Shown in pieces: positions 6,520 to 12,016 of a stretch of DNA of 12,016 nt. The stretch lies in NCBI GenBank assembly GCA_035279665.1, contig DATEHI010000040.1:1-12016 (forward strand), read 5' to 3'. The notes under the pieces were generated by a model that was not told the DNA's origin, did not search any database, and saw only the letters and a program-made list of their open reading frames with translations. Every line of letters begins with the position of its first letter. The first letter of the stretch is position 1. The stretch comes from CF-13 sp035279665 (lineage in GTDB: Bacteria; Chloroflexota; Dormibacteria; CF-121). The translations under genes were made by a program, and so were the position numbers.

Positions 6520-6594
6520 CGCAACGACTTCGCCACGAGGCGGGCACCAGCCGGTGACGGTCTGGTTGCCCGCTTCGTGGTTGTAGGGTTGCGC
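6519..6594. terminator. Long stem-loop downstream of the secreted repeat gene
   Basis: CCACGAGGCGGGCA (6533-6546) pairs with TGCCCGCTTCGTGG (6567-6580) as 14 bp with one G-U in RNA. The stem continues inward as CCAG/CTGG (6547-6550 with 6562-6565, one bulged T), leaving an 11-nt loop. An outer GCGCAAC (6519-6525) / GTTGCGC (6588-6594) adds 7 bp across an internal loop. It begins at the stop codon of the upstream gene and ends about 48 bp before the next start. It lacks a poly-T run but is by far the strongest fold in the window; terminator is the simplest reading, and a REP/MITE-like element is an alternative. Confidence 0.6.
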
Positions 6595-6616
6595 GCCTAC
6601 GCTGGATCTCGGGAGG

Positions 6617-6637
6617 AGTGGCTTAGCGGGAGCCACT
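6617..6637 (+). promoter_or_regulatory. Hairpin overlapping the Shine-Dalgarno of a TTG-start gene
   Basis: AGTGGCT (6617-6623) pairs with AGCCACT (6631-6637), 7 bp with a 7-nt loop. The best Shine-Dalgarno for the following gene, GGGAG (6628-6632), spans the loop and the second arm, so folding would hinder ribosome access. The start is the weak codon TTG at 6642. Confidence 0.35.
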
Positions 6638-6641
6638 GACT

Positions 6642-7052
6642 TTGAACTGGCTCCAATTCGTCGTGGCCGCGCTGGAGTTGCCGGCGGATCCCAGGGAGCG
6701 TCACTTCTGGGGTCGCCTGGCGGTGCTGCAGCTCATCTACTCGCTTGCCGGCCTGGTGTTCGGGCTGGCTTGCATCGTGGGTGGCATCTTGCTCTTCTTC
6801 CACGGCGTGGCCGGCTCGAGCAGCTGGGTCGGCGAGTTCATCGGCGCGCAGAGCAAGCTCTCGGATGCCGCGCCGGGCACGGTGCTGTTCGTGGTCGGCC
6901 TGGCGGTCGTCTGGCTGACGCGCTTCACCGTCCGCGTCAAGCAGCCGATCGACATCGAGCTCCGAGCCCGGGTCGAGGCTGCCGAGCAGCTCCAGCACGA
7001 GCGTCGCGAGCACGAGAAACGCGAGCGTGAGCGGCGGCGGAAGGCCGGCTGA
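6642..7052 (+). CDS. Small membrane protein with two helices and a charged C-terminal coiled coil
   Basis: A 136-aa protein of unknown function. Two strongly hydrophobic segments are visible, about residues 27-54 (LIYSLAGLVFGLACIVGGIL) and 77-96 (APGTVLFVVGLAVVWLTRF), joined by a loop with GSSSWVGEFIGAQ. They are followed by a highly charged helix (about 104-136, ELRARVEAAEQL, HERREHEKRERERRRKAG) likely to lie in the cytoplasm as a coiled coil or nucleic-acid/membrane-surface contact. The start is TTG at 6642: a stop codon (TAG 6624-6626) lies just upstream in frame, no ATG or GTG is available, and GGGAG sits 9 nt before. A CTG at 6636 is the only alternative. It is separated from the preceding gene by the long stem-loop and converges on coaE with 3 bp between stops. 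Confidence 0.75.
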   Translation: MNWLQFVVAALELPADPRERHFWGRLAVLQLIYSLAGLVFGLACIVGGILLFFHGVAGSSSWVGEFIGAQSKLSDAAPGTVLFVVGLAVVWLTRFTVRVKQPIDIELRARVEAAEQLQHERREHEKRERERRRKAG

Positions 7053-7055
7053 TCC

Positions 7056-7652
7056 CTACGTCATTGGGGCGTACCGACGATAGATCGCCTCGACCTGGCG
7101 CTGGGTGTTCTCGCGGCTGCCGCTGTTATCGATCACGACGTCGGCCCGGGCCCGCTTCTCATCGAGCGCCATCTGGGCGGCGATCCGCTGACGAGCTTCT
7201 TGCTCGGTGAGCCGGTCCCGCTCGAGCAGGCGTCGCAGTTGCGTCTGCGGATCGACCCAGACCACGATGACCGCCTCGACAATACCGGTTCGCTCGTTTT
7301 CGTAGAGCAGCGGGATGTCGGCGATCAGGACACCCGGTCGTGAGGCGCGTGCAGCAATTTCAGCGGCCATTCGTTTTTGGATACGCGGGTGCGTGATGGC
7401 GTTGAGCTTTGCGCGCGCGAGCGGTTCCGCAAAGATGATCCGCGCGAGCTTGCCGCGGTCGAGACGGCCGTCCGGCAAGAGGATTTCCCGGCCGAGGGCC
7501 GCCGCGATTTCCTCGAGCGCCGGTTGCCCTGGTTCGACGACGTCGCGGGCGAGCTGATCGGCATCGATGACGTCGGCTCCGAGTTGGGCGAACATCGACG
7601 CCACCATGGACTTGCCGGAACCGATCCCCCCGGTGAGACCCAGGACTTTCAT
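7056..7652 (-). CDS. coaE: Dephospho-CoA kinase
   Basis: A 198-aa enzyme catalysing the last step of coenzyme A synthesis, ATP-dependent 3'-phosphorylation of dephospho-CoA in the cytoplasm. The Walker A motif TGGIGSGKS (7-15), the DAD motif following VI (30-32), ITHP (86-89), the DIPLLYE block (112-118, usually D-x-PLLFE) and the R-x-x-AQ lid helix (156-160) are all present, and the length is normal. Start ATG at 7652 gives the family N-terminus MKVLGLTGGIGSGKS; no Shine-Dalgarno is visible, so translation may be leaderless or weak. It is divergent from the Fe-S oxidoreductase across 21 bp and convergent with the small membrane protein gene. The gene stands alone rather than in its common setting with polA or mutM. 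Confidence 0.97.
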   Translation of the reverse strand: MKVLGLTGGIGSGKSMVASMFAQLGADVIDADQLARDVVEPGQPALEEIAAALGREILLPDGRLDRGKLARIIFAEPLARAKLNAITHPRIQKRMAAEIAARASRPGVLIADIPLLYENERTGIVEAVIVVWVDPQTQLRRLLERDRLTEQEARQRIAAQMALDEKRARADVVIDNSGSRENTQRQVEAIYRRYAPMT

Positions 7653-7673
7653 GAGACCGTACGATTACCAGAG
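7653..7673. promoter_or_regulatory. Putative bidirectional promoter between coaE and the Fe-S oxidoreductase
   Basis: The 21-bp gap holds TACGATTA (7660-7667). On the plus strand TACGAT (7660-7665) fits TANNNT and predicts a start near 7672, two bases before the ATG at 7674. On the minus strand TAATCG (7667-7662) is a near match placing the start near 7655, three bases before the coaE ATG. A GAG (7671-7673) directly abuts the plus ATG, too close to serve as a normal Shine-Dalgarno. Confidence 0.4.
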
Positions 7674-9677
7674 ATGGCGCTGATCAAGTCGATCGCCGTG
7701 CTGGCCGTCTTGCTCGCCGCGATCGCCTACTTCTCCATCCGGGCGCGCCAACTCTATCGGATCCTGCGCCTGGGTCCGACCGAAAACCGCTTCGACAAAA
7801 TCCCCGAGCGCATTCGCGGTGTGCTGAGCTACGTCGGCCTTCACACTCGGATGTTCCGCAACCTCTACTCGGGCATGCTTCACTTCTTTATCTTTTACGG
7901 CTTCGTTGTCCTCCTGACGGCCATCATCCAGGCCTTCGGCGAGGGTATCTTCCCCGGCTTCAGCCTGGCGGTGATCGGCGGCACGACCTGGATCGCGTTC
8001 CTGCAGGACCTGTTCGGCGTCCTGGTGCTGGTTGGCGTGCTGATGGCGCTGGTCAACCGGCTGATCATCCGGCCGCGCCAGTTTCACGAGAGCAACGAGA
8101 TCGACGCCCTGATCATCCTCGGGCTGATCGCCACGATCATGGTCGGGATGCTGGGCCAGAACGCGGCCCGCGTCGCGCAGGGCGGCGACCCGTCGGCCTC
8201 CTGGCGTCCGGTGTCCTCGTTGATCGCGCGCGCCTTCGAAAGCTTCGGCTGGCAGGGCAGCGCGGCGATTCCGGCGCACGAGGTATTTTTCTGGATGCAC
8301 GTCCTCGCCGTGCTGGCCTTCCTGGTCTACATCCCGAGCTCGAAGCACCTGCACATCATCGTCGCCATCCCCAACGTGTTCTTCCGCAAGCTGCCGCCCA
8401 GGGCCGGCGCGGCGCTCGCACCGATCGATCTCGAGCACGCCGAGCACTACGGCGTCAGCGCGGTCACGCAGTGGTCCTGGAAGAACCTGCTGGATCTCTA
8501 TTCCTGTACCGAATGCGGCCGCTGCCAGGAGCAGTGTCCGGCCTTCCTGACCGGTAAGCCGCTGAACCCCAAGATGATCATCGTCGACGCTCGGGAGAAC
8601 CTCTTCAAGACCGTCCGGGACGCGCCGCCCGAGCAACGTCGGGCGCCCCAACAGACACAGAAACTGATCGGCGAGGCGATCAAGGAGGACGAAATCTGGT
8701 CCTGCGTGGCGTGCGGGGCCTGCCAGCAGGAATGCCCGGTGCTGATCGAGCACGTGCCCAAGATCATCGACATGCGCCGCAGCCTGGTGCTGGAGGAGAG
8801 CAAATTTCCCAAGGAGGCGCAGGGCGCCCTGCGCAGCATCGAGACCCAAGGCAACCCCTACGGCCTGCCCCGTTCCCAGCGCTCCGACTGGGCGCAGGGC
8901 CTCGGCGTCAAGACGATCGAGGAGAAGCCCGACGCCGAGTACCTCTACTTCGTCGGCTGTGCCGCGTCGTACGACGAGGCCAACCGGGCGGTGGCACGCG
9001 CCTTCGTCGGGTTGCTGCAAAAGGCGGGTGTCGACTTTGCCATTCTCGGCCGGTCAGAGACCTGCAACGGCGACCCGGCGAGGCGCATCGGCAACGAATA
9101 CCTCTATCAGACCCAGGCACAGCAGAACATCGAGGCGATGAACGCACTGAAAGTCCGCAAAGTCATCGCTACCTGTCCGCACTGCTTCAACACCATCAAG
9201 AACGAGTTCCCCCAGTTCGGCGGCACCTATGAGGTCGTCCATCACACCCAGTTGCTGGCCAGCCTGATCAAAGACGGCCGGCTCAAGCCCAGCAAGGCGA
9301 TCGAGGGCAAGTTCACGTACCACGACTCCTGTTACCTCGGGCGCTGGAATGACATCTACGATCCACCCCGCGCGGTCGTCGAGGCGATCCCGGGGGCGGA
9401 GCTCGTCGAGATCGAGCGCCATCACAAGCGTGGCTTCTGCTGCGGCGCCGGCGGCGGCCGGATGTGGATGGAGGAGAAGATCGGCAAGCGCATCAACCAC
9501 GAACGGGTCGAGCAGACGCTGCGGACCCAGGCGCCGCGGGTGGCAACCGCCTGTCCCTTCTGCCTGACCATGTTTCGCGACGGGATCTCTGCCAAGAGTG
9601 CGCAGGGGCAGCTCCAGGTGCAAGATCTCGCCCAGTATCTGGCCGACGCGATGGACGGGGCAAGCCCGAACGCCTGA
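7674..9677 (+). CDS. Membrane-bound Fe-S oxidoreductase with NarI-like cytochrome b domain fused to HdrD-like domain (ETF:menaquinone oxidoreductase-like)
   Basis: A 667-aa fusion. About five membrane helices (near 2-22, 67-88, 106-128, 145-164, 203-224), with histidines H57, H70, H202 and H209 as possible haem b ligands, resemble the gamma subunit of respiratory nitrate reductase. Then come two [4Fe-4S] ferredoxin motifs, C278-x2-C-x2-C-x3-CP and C344-x2-C-x2-C-x3-CP. Two CCG domains follow. In the first, C429, C464 and the C501/C504 pair appear with CNG in place of CCG, as is common in this family. The second is complete, with C553, C589-C590-G and C627/C630. The architecture matches the DUF224/HdrD group that includes mycobacterial Rv0338c and the ETF:(methyl)menaquinone oxidoreductase of syntrophs, which passes electrons from reduced EtfAB to menaquinone during acyl-CoA oxidation. 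No etfAB is seen in the window, so the partner is inferred. The open frame extends upstream across coaE, but ATG at 7674 gives the right N-terminus. Confidence 0.93.
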   Translation: MALIKSIAVLAVLLAAIAYFSIRARQLYRILRLGPTENRFDKIPERIRGVLSYVGLHTRMFRNLYSGMLHFFIFYGFVVLLTAIIQAFGEGIFPGFSLAVIGGTTWIAFLQDLFGVLVLVGVLMALVNRLIIRPRQFHESNEIDALIILGLIATIMVGMLGQNAARVAQGGDPSASWRPVSSLIARAFESFGWQGSAAIPAHEVFFWMHVLAVLAFLVYIPSSKHLHIIVAIPNVFFRKLPPRAGAALAPIDLEHAEHYGVSAVTQWSWKNLLDLYSCTECGRCQEQCPAFLTGKPLNPKMIIVDARENLFKTVRDAPPEQRRAPQQTQKLIGEAIKEDEIWSCVACGACQQECPVLIEHVPKIIDMRRSLVLEESKFPKEAQGALRSIETQGNPYGLPRSQRSDWAQGLGVKTIEEKPDAEYLYFVGCAASYDEANRAVARAFVGLLQKAGVDFAILGRSETCNGDPARRIGNEYLYQTQAQQNIEAMNALKVRKVIATCPHCFNTIKNEFPQFGGTYEVVHHTQLLASLIKDGRLKPSKAIEGKFTYHDSCYLGRWNDIYDPPRAVVEAIPGAELVEIERHHKRGFCCGAGGGRMWMEEKIGKRINHERVEQTLRTQAPRVATACPFCLTMFRDGISAKSAQGQLQVQDLAQYLADAMDGASPNA

Positions 9678-9690
9678 GGGTCGAAGCGCT

Positions 9691-11163
9691 CTGCTGGACA
9701 AGCAGCATCCCCTCTCTGCAGGTGCGCTTCTCTATGGAGGTGCAGCGTTAGGCGTCATTGCCCTTCACCTTGCAACCAATGGCACGCTGGGGTTCCATAC
9801 CGATGAGCTTTACTACCTCGACTGCGGCCGCCATCCGGCGTTTGGCTACGTTGACTTCCCACCCGTCGTCCCACTGCTCGCTCGGCTAGAGACAGGCCTC
9901 CTCGGCGTCACGCCCTGGGCCCTCCGCCTGCTCCCGTCGCTGCTGGGCGGTTTTCTCGTTGCCCTCTCCGGCGCGTATGTCCGGCGGCTGGGCGGTTCGC
10001 TGCGGCTCCAGGGTCTGGCGCTGCTGACGGCGATTGCGGCGCCCTACCTGCTCGGTTCGAACTGGGTCTTCCAGACCGTGACCTTCGATCAGGTGACGTG
10101 GATGGTCGCCCTCTACTGGTTTCTCTGCCTCGTTGTCGAGGGGCGGCCTCGGTACTGGATCTATCTGGGCATCACGTTGGGGATCGGGCTCGAGGTGAAG
10201 TACACGGTCGTTGGCCTCATCCTGGGCATCGGCATCGCTATCCTTCTGACGCCCTCCTTGCGGCTGCAGTTGCGGACGAGATACCCCTGGATCGCCGCCG
10301 CGATCGCACTCCTCATCTGGGCCCCAAATCTCGTCTGGCAGGTCGTCGAGGGCTTCCCCTCGCTCGCCTACGTCACCAACCACGCGGGGAGCGGCGGCGG
10401 CCCCGTCATCTACCTCATCGAGTTCGCCGTGTACTTCTTCTTTCTGCTTCCTCTGTGGCTCGCCGGCATGATTTCGTTGTTCCACAGCCGGCTGCTGCGT
10501 CCAATCGGAATTGCCTGTGCCGTTCCGCTGCTCTTTTTCCTCTTCGTCGGGAAGTCCTACTACGCCGCCGGGACGGTTTCGATCGCGGTGGCGCAGGGAC
10601 TGATGGCGGTCTCCCACATCAGGCGGCCACGGCTTCGCTCCGGCCTTGCGATCGCTGTCGTCGTGGCGAGCCTGCTCGAATTCGTCACGTTTTTTCAGCT
10701 CGTCGTCCCGATCACGGCGCCAGACCGGCTTCACGCCGCCGGTCTCGATTCCAAGAACCCCGTCTTTGCCGACAGCGTGGGGTGGGCCGACATCGCGAAC
10801 CAGGTGACCGCGATCTATCGCGATCTCCCTGCATCCGAGCGCGGCAACACGGTCATCATCTCGGCGTATTACGGCGTTCCGGGAGCGCTCCAGATCTATG
10901 GCGATCCCAAGGTTCTGCCACCCGTCGTCAGTCCACAGCTGAGCGACTTCTACTGGCTACCGAGCAACGTCGCGGCAACGGACGCGCTCATGGTGGATTA
11001 CCAACCGTCCGATGTGGCGTGGATGTGCACGTCACCAATGCTCATCGCACACCTCACCGTGCCGTACAACGTCAAGGGCCTGGAGCAAGGCGCGCCGGTC
11101 ACCTTGTGCCATCTCAAGGTTCCTATTCCAAAGATCTGGAGTCAGCTGCGCAACTTCTCTTGA
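9691..11163 (+). CDS. GT39/ArnT-like polytopic glycosyltransferase, start codon unresolved
   Basis: About 490 aa, integral membrane protein with roughly 9-11 hydrophobic segments up to about residue 360 and a C-terminal extracytoplasmic domain (GLDSKNPVFADSVGWADIAN onward). The first loop after helix 1 has GFHTDELYY followed by CGRHPAFGYVDFPP; the paired acidic residues (D38, E39) are the catalytic signature of PMT/ArnT-type dolichyl/polyprenyl-phosphate sugar glycosyltransferases, which transfer sugars outside the membrane. Donor and acceptor are unknown. The start is a problem. In this frame there is no ATG, GTG or TTG between the GTG at 9598 (80 bp inside the upstream gene) and a GTG at 10078, which would delete the catalytic loop. 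A CTG at 9691, 10 nt after a weak GAGGG, fits the family N-terminus best. It follows the Fe-S oxidoreductase by 13 bp and is likely co-transcribed. Confidence 0.8.
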   Translation: MLDKQHPLSAGALLYGGAALGVIALHLATNGTLGFHTDELYYLDCGRHPAFGYVDFPPVVPLLARLETGLLGVTPWALRLLPSLLGGFLVALSGAYVRRLGGSLRLQGLALLTAIAAPYLLGSNWVFQTVTFDQVTWMVALYWFLCLVVEGRPRYWIYLGITLGIGLEVKYTVVGLILGIGIAILLTPSLRLQLRTRYPWIAAAIALLIWAPNLVWQVVEGFPSLAYVTNHAGSGGGPVIYLIEFAVYFFFLLPLWLAGMISLFHSRLLRPIGIACAVPLLFFLFVGKSYYAAGTVSIAVAQGLMAVSHIRRPRLRSGLAIAVVVASLLEFVTFFQLVVPITAPDRLHAAGLDSKNPVFADSVGWADIANQVTAIYRDLPASERGNTVIISAYYGVPGALQIYGDPKVLPPVVSPQLSDFYWLPSNVAATDALMVDYQPSDVAWMCTSPMLIAHLTVPYNVKGLEQGAPVTLCHLKVPIPKIWSQLRNFS

Positions 11164-11213
11164 TCGTTTGGCACCCAGGATCTGTCCCACGCGACGGACG
11201 GCGCGACCTCGTT

Positions 11214-11289
11214 ATCGGCAGTGTCGGGATCGGCAGTGTCGGGATCGGCAGTGTTCAGGATCGGCACTGTCGGGATCGGCAGTGTCGGG
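11214..11289. repeat. Tandem repeat array, about five units of 15 bp
   Basis: The unit ATCGGCAGTGTCGGG is repeated at 11214-11228, 11229-11243, 11244-11259 (16 bp, diverged end TTCAGG), 11260-11274 (one change, CACTG for CAGTG) and 11275-11289, followed by a decayed ATCGGT. It fills the intergenic space between the glycosyltransferase stop and the HNH gene stop. No coding frame is likely. Near-identical units imply recent slippage and probable length variation between strains. Confidence 0.9.
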
Positions 11290-11304
11290 ATCGGTCTAAG
11301 TACC

Positions 11305-11336
11305 GTGCCTCACGCCGACCGAGCGTGGGCCGGCAC
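11305..11336. terminator. Weak stem-loop around the HNH gene stop
   Basis: GTGCC (11305-11309) with GGCAC (11332-11336) and CACGC (11311-11315) with GCGTG (11323-11327) make a two-part stem around a 7-nt loop. The minus-strand TGA (11310-11312) lies within it. There is no T tract; a terminator role is possible only. Confidence 0.3.
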
Positions 11337-12016
11337 TCCTTGTGCTGGAGGTTTGGTCTTCCAGCGACCATCCTTCGTTCGCTCGAGCGTCCAGCCGGCT
11401 TCGTGCAGCATGCGATGATGCCGGCCACAGACGAGGGCCAGGTTGGGTAACGCCGTTTTGCCCCCGCGCGTCCACCAGACCACGTGGTGGCCGTCGCACC
11501 AGATCGCCGGCCGGTGGCAGCCGTTGAAGACGCAGTCGCGATCGCGGGCGACCAGCGCGCGGCGGGTGGCCGGGGGGATCTGCCGGTGCGCGTGGCTGCT
11601 CGTCTCGCTTTCCAGTTCTGCCTACCCAGCAGCCAGCTGACCGTCGGATCGCACGCGTGCCGTTGCGCCGTCTCGATCGGAATCGGTCCCACCCCCGCCA
11701 TCTCAGCCGGAGGTGCGCCGGGTAGCCCGGCCAGCGTCTCGGCGCTGGCCGTGATGACCAGGTGAGGGCGCTGACCGCCGACGGTACCGAGCTGGCTGCC
11801 ATCGAGCGGCCGTCGCCCGAGCTCGACCAGGGCGTCGGCGCGGCGCTGACCGGGTGTCCGCACATCGTCGTTCGACGGTGGCGGCAGCAGCGCATCGAGC
11901 GCCGTCTTCAGCGTCGCGCCGCCCTCGAGATCGAGGATGCCATCCAGCCGGACCATGCCGTTGCGCGGCTCACTGATGTGGAAATAGCGTCGCTCGTAGG
12001 CATGATTGGCCTCCGC
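11310..12016 (-). pseudogene. DUF222 / 13E12-repeat HNH endonuclease-like gene, frameshifted, 5' end outside window
   Basis: The minus strand enters from the right edge in the DUF222 frame: EANHAYERRYFHISEPRNG, VRLDGILDLEGGATLKTALDAL, then PIPIETAQRHACDPTVSWLLGRQ. There the frame breaks at about 11617-11618. In the +1-shifted frame the gene continues as ELESETSSHAHRQIPP, ATRRALVARDRDCVFNGC, CDGHHVVWW and LVCGRHHRMLHEAGW, ending at the TGA at 11310-11312. The HNH nuclease motif (C-x3-NGC, CDGHH, C-x2-HH) is intact. One missing G after the CAG codon (CAG-GAA to CAGAA) explains the break; restoring it gives an uninterrupted family-typical protein. In the unshifted frame translation would continue as unrelated arginine-rich sequence to about 11255. 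Proteins of this family are multicopy and poorly understood; some are mobile-element-like. It may be a true pseudogene or a one-base assembly error. Confidence 0.88.

Noticed and set aside
7377..7673. Plus-strand N-terminal extension of the Fe-S oxidoreductase
   Set aside because: It is antisense to coaE, whose motifs are unmistakable; the ATG at 7674 starts at the first membrane helix.
7665..9020. 451-aa minus-strand open frame
   Set aside because: Composition is low-complexity D/R/Q/G-rich, as expected for the antisense of a GC-rich gene, and it opposes a gene with clear Fe-S motifs.
11214..11289. Possible CRISPR array
   Set aside because: Units of 15 bp are contiguous with no unique spacers and there are no cas genes nearby.

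Overview
The window is GC-rich bacterial chromosome, densely packed and with frequent strand changes. The gene mix suggests a soil-type Gram-positive-like lineage such as Dormibacterota, Chloroflexota or a deep actinobacterium. It includes a PolX/PHP DNA polymerase, a TIGR03118-type secreted propeller, a fused NarI-like/HdrD-like Fe-S oxidoreductase, a 13E12/DUF222-HNH gene, and apparently leaderless starts. This assignment is an inference from gene content only; no rRNA, tRNA or marker tree was available.

Layout from left to right. The left edge (1-250) holds the tail of an unrecognised gene and a C-terminal scrap of a TetR/AcrR regulator on the minus strand. Next come an MDR-family NAD(P)H oxidoreductase (+), an unknown 173-aa protein (-) with a consensus -10, and a PolX polymerase with a PHP domain (-). 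PolX is divergent, with only 19 bp between starts, from a short family III CoA-transferase/alpha-methylacyl-CoA racemase-like gene (+). A hairpin separates that gene from a convergent secreted TIGR03118-type protein (-). A 189-bp divergent intergenic region follows, then a secreted alpha-helical repeat protein (+), a large stem-loop, and a small two-helix membrane protein (+). That gene converges on coaE (-). coaE is divergent, with 21 bp between starts, from the Fe-S oxidoreductase (+). A GT39-like membrane glycosyltransferase (+) with an awkward start follows, then a 15-bp tandem repeat array, and finally a frameshifted DUF222-HNH gene (-) that runs off the right edge.

Functional links are loose. 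The racemase-like protein and the Fe-S oxidoreductase (which resembles ETF:menaquinone oxidoreductases) could both serve acyl-CoA oxidation, but they are 3 kb apart and not in one operon. PolX and coaE are housekeeping genes.

I found no CRISPR array, prophage, toxin-antitoxin or defence island, and no stretch over 300 bp without a gene. I do not see a clearly new multi-gene system. The most notable observations are two very short divergent intergenic regions that look like bidirectional leaderless promoters, a PolX whose thumb lacks conserved nucleotide-contact elements, the frameshift and tandem repeats beside the HNH gene, and the TetR remnant whose antisense sequence carries the ribosome binding site of the next gene.
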